Shown: piece by piece, positions 39,398-46,665 of the stretch | Position numbering within the stretch: the first letter of the stretch is position 1 | How the letters are laid out: each line of letters begins with the position of its first letter | Assembly: GCA_000424365.1 (NCBI GenBank) | Contig: AUJT01000003.1 | Location: 248,001 to 312,000 of the forward strand | Reading direction: 5' to 3' | Source: Lachnospiraceae bacterium NK4A144 | GTDB taxonomy: Bacteria > Bacillota > Clostridia > Lachnospirales > Lachnospiraceae | Length of the DNA stretch: 64,000 nt | Made by a program: the position numbers and the translations under genes | Notes under the pieces: model-generated | Database searches by the model: none | What the model was told of the DNA's origin: nothing | The model's input: only the letters and a program-made list of their open reading frames with translations

Positions 39398-40012
39398 TCA
39401 CACAAACGCAGTATGGCTAACTTTCCACTTAATGAGTTTAATTCCTGTCCAGAAACCATATATTCCGCAAGTTATCACGCTGAGAATGAACCACTTAATC
39501 CAATTTCCGAAGAGACCGATTGCTGTGCCATCAAAGCTAAGTCTACGACCATTTATTACTGTATGTTTGATTTCCCAGTTATAAAGCATGGTGTACGCCC
39601 ATGGTAAGCAAATTCCCAACGTACAGATTGTTACTAGTCCCCCTAAAAGTTCGTATCCGATTAACTGCAAGAGTCCGCCATCAAAATACGACTCCATTGT
39701 CGCCCCAGACTCTGTATGAGTATGTGAAACTATCCATTTTTTCAACTTTATCCCAACCCAAAAGCTGTAAATTCCGCAGGTAATAAGTGAAAGAAGCCAC
39801 CACTTTATCCATTGTCCAAAAAGTCCGATTGCCGTTCCGTCAAAAAGTAGTCTTTCGCCATTTATCACTGTATGCTTCGTTTCCCAGTTATAAATCATGG
39901 TATATGCCCACGGAAGACAGATTCCCAATGTGCAGATCGTGACTAGCGTTCCTAGTATACGATATCCTATAAGCTGTAATAAGCCTCCATCAAAATACGA
40001 ATTATTATTCAT
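39398..40012 (-). CDS. DUF898-like membrane protein made of two tandem copies
   Basis: A 204-residue membrane protein built from two nearly identical halves of about 97 residues. Each half begins SYFDGGLLQLIGY, continues LGICLPWAYTM, then HTVINGxRLxFDGTAIGLFG, IKWxxLSxITCGIY and ends KKWIVSHT or IKWKVSHT. This pattern matches DUF898 (YjgN-like) membrane modules. Four membrane segments are likely. GGGGGAGGGG precedes the ATG. The strong similarity of the halves, also at DNA level, indicates a recent internal duplication. Function unknown. Confidence 0.75.
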   Translation of the reverse strand: MNNNSYFDGGLLQLIGYRILGTLVTICTLGICLPWAYTMIYNWETKHTVINGERLLFDGTAIGLFGQWIKWWLLSLITCGIYSFWVGIKLKKWIVSHTHTESGATMESYFDGGLLQLIGYELLGGLVTICTLGICLPWAYTMLYNWEIKHTVINGRRLSFDGTAIGLFGNWIKWFILSVITCGIYGFWTGIKLIKWKVSHTAFV

Positions 40013-40169
40013 GTCGCCCCTCCCCCAAAATATTTACAGTTATCACCAATATCACCTAAATTTTACTATATTCAATTTACTCTTTTTGTACTTTATCCTA
40101 TGCTATATACATTAAATCATCCTTACAAAATATATTTCCATCCAATCCTCATTCATCCAAACTGTCCCC

Positions 40170-40411
40170 TAAAAAAGAAGAGAGCTGATGTACCGCAGTA
40201 CAACTAACTCTCTTCCTTCCTTTGTCTAATTTTTCTGTTGTCCGCCAACTCTCCGGTCCTATGCCCGGCTTTGCTTCCCGCTTTTTCTGTTGTGGGCCAA
40301 CTTTCCGGCTCGTACTGTCCGGTCACATGTCGGATTGAACCTGTCTTCCAGTCTTTCGACCTGACAGATTAGGTGTTAGACCACCCGGCACTGCACGCAG
40401 TACCCTTTTGT
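40170..40411 (-). ncRNA. large structured RNA, probably raiA-type
   Basis: An excellent promoter (TTGACG-17-TATTAT, 40418-40446) reads leftward into about 240 nt without a reading frame. The RNA starts with a hairpin (GGTACTG/CAGTGCC), holds a GTC-GAAA-GAC hairpin and a T-loop-like GGTTCAATCC, and repeats the block CCGGAxAGTTGGCxxACAACAG twice (about 40227-40253 and 40281-40308). It ends in a terminator stem, GAGAG...CTCTC, with TTCTTTTTT. GC is higher than in the flanks. The pattern fits my memory of raiA RNA, an abundant Firmicute RNA linked to sporulation. That name is from memory; the structured RNA itself is well supported. Confidence 0.75.
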
Positions 40412-40417
40412 AATTTT

Positions 40418-40446
40418 ATAATAACGAAATATTTCTGAATCGTCAA
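40418..40446 (-). promoter_or_regulatory. strong sigma-A promoter of the structured RNA
   Basis: Read leftward, TTGACG (40446-40441) and TATTAT (40423-40418) are 17 bases apart. It begins 30 bases past the stop of the peptidase C26 gene, so the RNA has its own promoter. Confidence 0.8.
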
Positions 40447-40475
40447 CGTCATAAAAAAACTTGATTTTTGTCCCA

Positions 40476-41174
40476 TCAACGACATTCTTTCCTGATCATT
40501 TTCATAAAGAACTCAAACACCTCATATCCGTCCACGACATCCGGTCTGTCGGCTGTGGGGCGGCATCTTTCGGGGTGCCACTGGAGAGTCCAGATGGGGA
40601 GTGTCTCATGATGGGCGGCTTCGATCAGGTGATCTCCTGCGTCACCTGTGCTGTAGAGATCAGTCTCCATACACTCTGCCTGAGTATCCACCGCCTGATG
40701 ATGAGCACTGTTTATCCTGAATTTTTCACCAAAAATCTGACAAAGCCATGACTTTTCACAGGAAACAACAGCATCGTGCCTCTCATCTATAGTAGTGCCC
40801 TCGATACGTTTATGCCTCTCGCTGTGGGGTACGTCCTGTATGAGTGTTCCACCAAAATAAACATTGATGAGCTGATGACCTCTGCATATACCTAGTATCG
40901 GTTTCTTTGCCTTTACAAAAGCATCGAGCCACGCAAGCTGCAGACAGTCCAGATCATCATTGATCGGTCCGCAGGCTGTATTTTTTTCATGATACCTTAC
41001 AGGATCTATATCTCCGCCGCCGGGCAGGAGCAGCGCATCATACTCATCCGTATTTATATTCTCCGCATCATGCTTCACAACAGGCTCTGCCCCCTGAGCA
41101 AGAACCGCTTTTTTATAATTATCTATTGGAGCATCTAAAACAGGTATAACTATTTTTATCACAGACATTTTCAC
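40476..41174 (-). CDS. gamma-glutamyl-gamma-aminobutyrate hydrolase family protein (peptidase C26)
   Basis: A class I glutamine-amidotransferase-like hydrolase of 232 residues. The nucleophile elbow is ILGICRGHQLINV near residue 98 and the catalytic His/Glu pair is in LQWHPER near residue 202. The family splits gamma-glutamyl bonds, as PuuD does in putrescine breakdown. AxLLPGGGDIDP near residue 50 is also typical. The start may be 41174 or two codons later; no strong ribosome site is seen. It follows a glutamate-type importer by about 60 bases, so a role in gamma-glutamyl compound use is possible. Confidence 0.85.
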   Translation of the reverse strand: MKMSVIKIVIPVLDAPIDNYKKAVLAQGAEPVVKHDAENINTDEYDALLLPGGGDIDPVRYHEKNTACGPINDDLDCLQLAWLDAFVKAKKPILGICRGHQLINVYFGGTLIQDVPHSERHKRIEGTTIDERHDAVVSCEKSWLCQIFGEKFRINSAHHQAVDTQAECMETDLYSTGDAGDHLIEAAHHETLPIWTLQWHPERCRPTADRPDVVDGYEVFEFFMKMIRKECR

Positions 41175-41180
41175 ATCAAT

Positions 41181-41219
41181 ACATCCTGCCCCTTTCTCAA
41201 TCGAAAACGCGCAGGATGT
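41181..41219 (-). terminator. hairpin after the amino-acid transporter operon
   Basis: ACATCCTGC and GCAGGATGT pair around a 21-base loop, 19 bases after the ATPase stop. The T-run is poor, so readthrough into the peptidase C26 gene is likely. Confidence 0.5.
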
Positions 41220-41237
41220 CCTTTCTATATCTCGGTT

Positions 41238-42005
41238 TTATTTCTTGATCGAATTTAAGAAGTCTTTTGCTCTCTGAGACTGAGGGTTATCAAAAAACTT
41301 GTCGGGTGTGTTTTCTTCCACGATCTTTCCATCAGCCATAAAGATCACACGATCCGCCACGTGACGGGCAAAATTCATCTCGTGTGTAACGATGACCATG
41401 GTCATTCCCTCACCCGCAAGCTCAGTCATGACTTCCAGCACTTCGTTGATCATCTCCGGATCAAGCGCACTTGTGGGCTCATCAAAAAGCATAGCAACAG
41501 GCTTCATTGCAAGCGAGCGCGCGATAGCCACTCTCTGCTGCTGACCGCCGGAAAGCTGCGCCGGAACCTTTGCAGCCTGCGCTTCCACGCCGACTCTTCT
41601 AAGCAGTTCCAGAGCTTCTCTCTTTGCTTCTTCCTTATTTCTATGAAGAACCTCTACCGGTCCCATAGTCACATTCTCAAGTATGGTCTTGTGTGCAAAA
41701 AGATTAAAGGACTGAAATACCATTCCAACCTTTGCTCTGAGCTTTGCAAGTTCCTTTCCGCTCTGCGGGAGAGCTTCTCCCTCGATAAAGATCTTTCCGG
41801 AATCAATAGTTTCCAGTCTGTTTATGGTACGGCACAGTGTTGACTTTCCGGATCCTGACGGACCGATCACGACCACCACTTCACCTCTTTTTACAGAAAG
41901 GTTTATATCCTGCAGCACATGCAGATCTCCATAATGTTTGTCAACATGCTGAAGCTCTATTACCGGAGTCTCCGATGTGTCTATGTATCTGTTATTCTCA
42001 GCCAT
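41238..42005 (-). CDS. polar amino acid ABC transporter ATP-binding protein
   Basis: ATPase of a glutamate/glutamine-type importer (GluA/GlnQ group), about 255 residues. Walker A is GPSGSGKST, the signature is [17 protein letters not shown], Walker B is [15 protein letters not shown] and the switch is VTHEMNFAR, a set typical of this group. AAAGGA precedes the ATG at 42005; the longer in-frame version to 42026 would overlap the permease gene. It is last of four genes in the order binding protein, permease, permease, ATPase. Confidence 0.93.
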   Translation of the reverse strand: MAENNRYIDTSETPVIELQHVDKHYGDLHVLQDINLSVKRGEVVVVIGPSGSGKSTLCRTINRLETIDSGKIFIEGEALPQSGKELAKLRAKVGMVFQSFNLFAHKTILENVTMGPVEVLHRNKEEAKREALELLRRVGVEAQAAKVPAQLSGGQQQRVAIARSLAMKPVAMLFDEPTSALDPEMINEVLEVMTELAGEGMTMVIVTHEMNFARHVADRVIFMADGKIVEENTPDKFFDNPQSQRAKDFLNSIKK

Positions 42006-42022
42006 TTCAAATCCTTTCCGTA

Positions 42023-42850
42023 TCAACGGGTTGCCGGTGTTGTCTGCATCCGTCTTGCCACAACTACAGAAACCTTATTTATCAGATAATTTATCAAAAT
42101 GTAGATAACTGCCACTACCAGATATACTGACAGCAGTGCATCATAATTTGACAAAAGCACTTTTGCATCCTGCATCAGATCAGGGAAATTAACTACATAT
42201 GCAAAGGTCGTATCCTTTACGACGATAACCATCTCCGCGATAAGCGCCGGGATGATATACTGCATCGCCTGTGGAAAAATGATCTTTACAAAAGTTTTAA
42301 CTTCTCCCATTCCTATAGAGAGCGCTGCCTCTCTCTGCCCCTTTGGCACAGCATTTACGCCGGACCTCAGAACCTCCGCAACAACACCTCCTGCAGAAAT
42401 AGCTACCGGCAGGGCAATTCTCCATATCGACGGCAGATTTATGCCGAGCTGCGGCACTATTAGGAAAAAGAAGTATATGAGAAGAAGTGTCGGTACACCT
42501 CTTGTAAATTCTATGATCGCCACACTCACCATCTGCAGCACTTTATAATGACATATTCTTGCAGACATGAGTACAAATCCTATGATAAACGCAGTAATTC
42601 CGGACAAAGCCGCTGCCTCCAGCGTTCCTATAAGACCTTGTCCGAGAAATCTCCAGGTCGTATATTTCGTGAAGAATGACCAGTATTTCGCGTCGAACTG
42701 ACCATTATCATAAAACACTTTTCCTATATAAAAAAGAACACCTGCGAGAGCTATTATAGACAATGCTGTAACAATAGCAATCGCCTTTCTGGCACCGCTT
42801 CCCGGTGTCTCATACAGCGCGTCACGCACCGATTGCTGATGTACACTCAT
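42023..42850 (-). CDS. amino acid ABC transporter permease (GluD-like)
   Basis: A HisM/GluD-type permease, 275 residues, with an N-terminal extension and membrane segment near 22-45 and the family core after it. The docking loop is [20 protein letters not shown] near residue 165, and [13 protein letters not shown] near residue 115 is characteristic. It overlaps the end of the preceding permease gene by four bases (ATGA), which indicates coupled translation. It forms the heteromeric channel with that permease. Confidence 0.92.
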   Translation of the reverse strand: MSVHQQSVRDALYETPGSGARKAIAIVTALSIIALAGVLFYIGKVFYDNGQFDAKYWSFFTKYTTWRFLGQGLIGTLEAAALSGITAFIIGFVLMSARICHYKVLQMVSVAIIEFTRGVPTLLLIYFFFLIVPQLGINLPSIWRIALPVAISAGGVVAEVLRSGVNAVPKGQREAALSIGMGEVKTFVKIIFPQAMQYIIPALIAEMVIVVKDTTFAYVVNFPDLMQDAKVLLSNYDALLSVYLVVAVIYILINYLINKVSVVVARRMQTTPATR

Positions 42851-43506
42851 CGCATTATTCTCACTTTCTTATCCAGCAGATTTCCGAGCTGTCCTATAAT
42901 TATCGCTGTTCCGCAGTACATAACCGCAGATATCAGGAAGGATGTGACTCCGCCTGCCACACGGGTATTTATGTACGAAACAAGTCCTGTAAGGTCCATC
43001 GGATTTAGCGGAACCTGTGATGCGAGTGATGTAGTAAGCATCGTCGCTATCAAGAGATTTGTAAGCGGAAGTACCGAAAAACGAAGCGCCTGCGGTATGA
43101 CCACAGTTCTCATCATTGTCGCAAATGTCATTCCGAGAGATCTCGCAGCCTCTATCTGCCCGATTCCGATAGCATTTATACCACTCATCAGATACTCTGA
43201 TGCAAAAGATGCCGGTATAAGCGTGGTTGCGATAAGCACACATTGAAAATACGGAAGAACCAGACTCAGATTAGGGAGGGCATATACCAGCAATATCAAA
43301 AGTGCTGCTCCGGGTATATTTCTGAATATCTGAACATAAAATTCTCCCACAGCCCTAAGGGGCTTTATAGGGCATGCTCTCATGACAGTTATGATAATAC
43401 CGATAACCATCGCTCCCGCAAATGACAAAAATGTCAGCTGCCAGGTAGTGAGAAGCGCCTGCAAGTATTTCTCTCCATATTGAGAAAGAAGCTCTCCGAT
43501 TGACAT
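42847..43506 (-). CDS. amino acid ABC transporter permease (GluC-like)
   Basis: A HisM-type permease of about 219 residues. The signatures are VQIFRNIPGAALLILLVYAL near residue 70 and INAIGIGQIEAARSLGMTFA near residue 120, the family's docking loop. GAGGAGG precedes the ATG at 43506; the longer in-frame version to 43530 is less likely. It is separated from the binding-protein gene by 240 bp that contain a hairpin and a family A repeat. Confidence 0.92.
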   Translation of the reverse strand: MSIGELLSQYGEKYLQALLTTWQLTFLSFAGAMVIGIIITVMRACPIKPLRAVGEFYVQIFRNIPGAALLILLVYALPNLSLVLPYFQCVLIATTLIPASFASEYLMSGINAIGIGQIEAARSLGMTFATMMRTVVIPQALRFSVLPLTNLLIATMLTTSLASQVPLNPMDLTGLVSYINTRVAGGVTSFLISAVMYCGTAIIIGQLGNLLDKKVRIMR

Positions 43507-43524
43507 TTTTCCTCCTCTGTTGTT

Positions 43525-43678
43525 TGACACGAATTGCTTCGCTTCTGATGAAGCTCACGCAATTCTAAAACACTCGCATTCCGCGCAATTACGCTACATG
43601 CTCGTGTTTTGCGGGTCCCAAATAAAAAATCCTTTTTGTGCAAGCACAATCGGATTTTTTACTTTTGACCCTGTCATA
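43525..43678. repeat. dispersed intergenic repeat, family A copy 2
   Basis: An inverted copy of the element at 5538-5730, with the blocks AACACGAGCATGTAGCG, GCGGAATGCGAGTGTTTTAG and ATCCGATTGTGCTTGCACAA and the end motif GACAGGGTCAAAAGT. It is about 150 bp, somewhat shorter at the far end. It lies inside a transporter operon, between the binding protein and the first permease, and would be transcribed with it. Confidence 0.75.
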
Positions 43679-43684
43679 CAAATT

Positions 43685-43718
43685 GCACCGCGAACATTAT
43701 GTAAACTATCCGCGGTGC
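43685..43718 (-). terminator. intercistronic hairpin after the binding-protein gene
   Basis: GCACCGCG and CGCGGTGC pair around an 18-base loop, 28 bases after the stop of the binding-protein gene. No strong T-run follows. Such hairpins often give more binding protein than permease by shielding the upstream mRNA or by partial termination. Confidence 0.6.
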
Positions 43719-43745
43719 AGTCTTCATTGGCTATATACTATTAAA

Positions 43746-44762
43746 TTACTCGCCGACTGCCGGTGTTTCCGGTGCTTCAGAGATACCTGTACGATCACCG
43801 AGGCTTACCTGCCACAGCTCATCCCAAAGTCCTTCTTCCTCGATCTTCTTAAGGAATGTATTTACAAATTCAACACCATCAGAATCCTTCGGAAGTCCGA
43901 TACCATAGTTATCCTCCGGTCCGAATACATCGCCTGCGATCTTGAACTTATCAGCTTCCTTTACAAGGGCGTTGAGCATAAGTGTGTAGTCTGTTACATA
44001 AGCATCTACTCTGCCCTGCTCAAGTGCGGTACGTGCCTCGAGATCTGTCTCAAACTCCTGAACTGTAGCTTCCGGAGCAAACTCCTCAAGGATTGACGGG
44101 CCTGTAGAACCTGTCTGTGTAGCTACTATCTTTCCTGCAAGGCTGTCTACTCCTGTAATCTCGCTGTTATCTACCTTTACGAGAACTGCCTGACGTGATG
44201 TATAGTACGGACCTGCAAAAGAAATTACTTCTTTTCTGGAATCAGTGATCGAATATGTAGCAAATACAGCGTCTACCTGATCACTTGTAAGTACTGACTC
44301 ACGTGTGCTGGAGTCAACCTGTATGATCTCAAATTTACTCTCATCACCGAGTACATAACGTGCAAGGAGCTGAAAAAGACCTGCATCAAATCCACGCATC
44401 TTATTATCTGTCTCATCGAGCTGGCTGAAAAGCTGTGCTGTACGTACTGCACCAACTCTGAGCTTGCCTGCTTCCTTTACTTTCTTTGCCCACTCACTTG
44501 CCTCGATATCAGCGTCATCTGCTACCGGACCCTTTGCAAGGATCGCATCAAATGCAGCCTTATCGATTTCCTTTGCCTGCGGCTCTGCTTCTGCAGCTGT
44601 TGTGGATGCTGTCTCGCCTGCTGCCTCTGTTGCAGCCGCTTCTGTTGCTGCTGCGCTCGGAGCTGTTTCTGTCTTATTCGCTGATGTTCCGCATGCTGTG
44701 ATACCAAGTGCAGATGCAAGTATAAGTGCAGTGATCTTTGCTGTCGCTGTGCGCTTTCTCAT
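43746..44762 (-). CDS. glutamate-type ABC transporter substrate-binding lipoprotein
   Basis: A family 3 (SBP_bac_3) binding lipoprotein of about 338 residues. The signal peptide ends in a lipobox (LGITACGTS), followed by an Ala/Thr/Glu-rich linker and the binding domain. KLRVGAVRTAQLF, MRGFDAGLFQLLARYVLG, FATYSITDSRKEVISFAGPY and VATQTGSTGPS match glutamate-binding GluB-like proteins. GGGAGGG precedes the ATG at 44762. It is first in the operon behind a clear promoter and a 100-nt leader. Glutamate, glutamine or aspartate are likely ligands. Confidence 0.88.
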   Translation of the reverse strand: MRKRTATAKITALILASALGITACGTSANKTETAPSAAATEAAATEAAGETASTTAAEAEPQAKEIDKAAFDAILAKGPVADDADIEASEWAKKVKEAGKLRVGAVRTAQLFSQLDETDNKMRGFDAGLFQLLARYVLGDESKFEIIQVDSSTRESVLTSDQVDAVFATYSITDSRKEVISFAGPYYTSRQAVLVKVDNSEITGVDSLAGKIVATQTGSTGPSILEEFAPEATVQEFETDLEARTALEQGRVDAYVTDYTLMLNALVKEADKFKIAGDVFGPEDNYGIGLPKDSDGVEFVNTFLKKIEEEGLWDELWQVSLGDRTGISEAPETPAVGE

Positions 44763-44842
44763 AATTATCCCTCCCACACTGCCTTAACGTTAAACAGGAT
44801 CCAGGCAGGCAGTGCGATAAAACCATGGGTCCATCACTTTGT

Positions 44843-44862
44843 CGCTGTGATACATCACAGCG
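44843..44862 (-). promoter_or_regulatory. perfect inverted repeat at the transcription start of the importer operon
   Basis: CGCTGTGAT and ATCACAGCG are separated by two bases. The repeat begins about ten bases past the minus-10, so it is either an operator that blocks the promoter or a 5'-terminal mRNA stem that stabilises the message. Confidence 0.6.
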
Positions 44863-44871
44863 GTTGCACAA

Positions 44872-44900
44872 ATCATATCTGTTTTAACCTACTAAGTCAA
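44872..44900 (-). promoter_or_regulatory. sigma-A promoter of the amino-acid importer operon
   Basis: Read leftward, TTGACT (44900-44895) and TATGAT (44877-44872) are separated by 17 bases. The transcript would have a leader of about 100 nt before the binding-protein start. Confidence 0.8.
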
Positions 44901-44928
44901 TATGAATTTATCTATTTGAAATAAATAT

Positions 44929-45080
44929 GTTACAGTTCAGACGTAAACGGAGCATTTACTGCGGATGCTACGAACACTTAGCGAACGAATGTGAGCTTAG
45001 TGAGAGTGTATGCTTTAGCTGTTTACGACCAAGAACGATGAAAAGCCATTGGATTTTGACCTTTTGACCCTGACATCATA
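44929..45080. repeat. dispersed intergenic repeat, family B copy 2 with a family A end
   Basis: The first 34 bases match 7482-7515 with one mismatch. The middle part is a long imperfect stem with CACTTAGCGAACG and AGCTTAGTGAGAGTG. The right end carries the family A end motif (TTTTGACCCTGACATCAT, 45063-45080). It lies between the divergent importer operon and the Rpn gene. Confidence 0.65.
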
Positions 45081-45171
45081 AAATCGGCATACTAATAGCT
45101 CCTTTTTTATATATAAAACTTACATTAAATGGTAAAATGAACATTACTAGATATATAAATGAGGACTAAAA

Positions 45172-45987
45172 ATGAGCAATAAGGCTAAGATTAGAGAAGA
45201 AGCCAAAAAACTTGTACCTATTGACGACATTATGTTCAGAAAGATGGCTGAGGATGACGGTTTCTGCCAGGAAATACTTCGGGTTATTCTTAACGATCCA
45301 AGGCTGATGGTATTAAGAAATCAGCCCCAGTTTCCTGTAACAAACTTACAGGGACGGTCGGTTATACTTGACGCACACTGTATCTTGGGTAATGGTCGTG
45401 AAGTCGATATCGAAGTACAAAAGGCAAATGATGACAATCATCAAAAGAGAGTCCGCTATAACGCCTCCGTATTAACTGCAAATATAACTGATCCAGGCGT
45501 TAAATTTGAGAAAGTTCCTGATATATGCGTAGTATTCATATCAAGATTTGATATGTTCAAAGACGGTTTACCCCTTTATCACATAGACCGCATTGTTAGG
45601 GGAACCGGCAAAATCGTCGATAATGGTTTTGAAGAGATATATGTTAATGCTGCCGTAAATGATGGCACAGACGTCGCTGAACTGATGGAAGTGTTTACCA
45701 AAGAAAATGCTTACAGTGAGAAGTTTCCTCTGACTTCTGCCGGTAAACACAGATATCGTGAAACTGAGGAGGGCCAACGAATTATGTGTGAAATAATGGA
45801 AAAACTCAACACAGAGGCAAGAGAAGAAGGTCGTGAAGAAGGTCGTGAAGAAGGCATTAATGACGTTAATGCTCTCAATTTGCGTCTCATAAACGAAAAC
45901 CGCCTCGACGATCTGCGTCGGGCGGCAACAGATGTTGATTATCAGAACCAGCTTTTAAATGAACTATTTCCTAAAAAAGCGCATTAA
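45172..45987 (+). CDS. Rpn family PD-(D/E)XK nuclease-like protein
   Basis: A 271-residue protein of the Rpn/PDDEXK_2 (TIGR01784) family, related to recombination-promoting nucleases and often annotated as transposase-like. The active-site strand is ILDAHCILGNGREVDIEVQK near residue 65, with the Asp and the Glu-x-Gln/Lys of the fold. The C-terminal part has short Arg-Glu-Glu-Gly repeats (REEGREEGREEG), a usual hinge of this family. It stands alone next to a repeat element. Members occur in many copies in Firmicutes; the cellular role is uncertain. Confidence 0.85.
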   Translation: MSNKAKIREEAKKLVPIDDIMFRKMAEDDGFCQEILRVILNDPRLMVLRNQPQFPVTNLQGRSVILDAHCILGNGREVDIEVQKANDDNHQKRVRYNASVLTANITDPGVKFEKVPDICVVFISRFDMFKDGLPLYHIDRIVRGTGKIVDNGFEEIYVNAAVNDGTDVAELMEVFTKENAYSEKFPLTSAGKHRYRETEEGQRIMCEIMEKLNTEAREEGREEGREEGINDVNALNLRLINENRLDDLRRAATDVDYQNQLLNELFPKKAH

Positions 45988-46001
45988 TACTTAAAATCAT
46001 C

Positions 46002-46022
46002 ACCACCCGCTTAGCGGGTGGT
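46002..46022. terminator. short perfect hairpin between convergent genes
   Basis: ACCACCCGC and GCGGGTGGT pair around TTA. It lies 15 bases after the Rpn stop and overlaps the stop codon and last codons of the gene on the other strand. Confidence 0.6.
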
Positions 46023-46652
46023 ATGTCGATTTGGGCAGTTTTTCATATCACAATTCCCGCAGTCATGCTTCACATTAAATTCCTTTGGATTATCTGAAAT
46101 TGTATATATCGTTCCATTTGATTTTATCGGTCGGAGCATAAATCCATCTGTCATTGTGATCCTAAGCGTCTTTTCCGCAGAAAGTATTTCCCAGGCATCT
46201 CTCTGCGCTTCCATTGGTAAAAGGTTGGGGGGCTCATAGCCTCTTCTGATTCCAAAACCTTTATCCTCACTGTATTTTCGGATCTCCCATGACAACTCCT
46301 CTCCAAAGGAAAAAAGTGCGCTGTCCGCCATAAAATCTACCATCATGCCTTCAAGCATATCCGCTTCTGATTTTTCACGTATGTAATCCACTATTTCAGA
46401 GCCGAGCGTCACCATGGAATAGATCACATCCCGTCCGATCACCAGATCATCGTTTTCTCCCTGTACTCTGAGCTTCCCTTCCGTAAATGCTCCCTTCGGA
46501 TGGATAATACTTTTTATCTTTGCTTCCTGCTCTTTATAAATATCGCAGAGTTCTGCGTAAATCGGATTGTCCTCAGTACACTGCATAAGCGCCAGTGCCG
46601 TCTTCATATCAGGCGATATGCTTCTCCCCTCATAGAGAATTATTTCTCCCAT
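46011..46652 (-). CDS. MetH activation-domain-like protein (corrinoid reactivation partner)
   Basis: A 213-residue protein resembling the activation domain of cobalamin-dependent methionine synthase. GFGIRRGYEPPNLLPMEAQR near residue 140 and LRPIKSNGTIYTIS near residue 180 match the SAM-binding Arg-x-x-x-Gly-Tyr region and the Lys-Ser stretch of that domain. A short Cys cluster, CGNCDMKNC, ends the protein and could bind a metal or cluster. AGAGGATC precedes the ATG at 46652. It overlaps the end of the RamA-like gene, so both are probably one reactivation system for a corrinoid protein not seen in this window. Confidence 0.65.
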   Translation of the reverse strand: MGEIILYEGRSISPDMKTALALMQCTEDNPIYAELCDIYKEQEAKIKSIIHPKGAFTEGKLRVQGENDDLVIGRDVIYSMVTLGSEIVDYIREKSEADMLEGMMVDFMADSALFSFGEELSWEIRKYSEDKGFGIRRGYEPPNLLPMEAQRDAWEILSAEKTLRITMTDGFMLRPIKSNGTIYTISDNPKEFNVKHDCGNCDMKNCPNRHTTR

Positions 46653-46665
46653 AAGATCCTCTTTC

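Noticed and set aside
45172-45987. Rpn gene as part of an insertion sequence
   Set aside because: No terminal inverted repeats or target duplications flank it; the nearby repeat is of the intergenic type found elsewhere without this gene.
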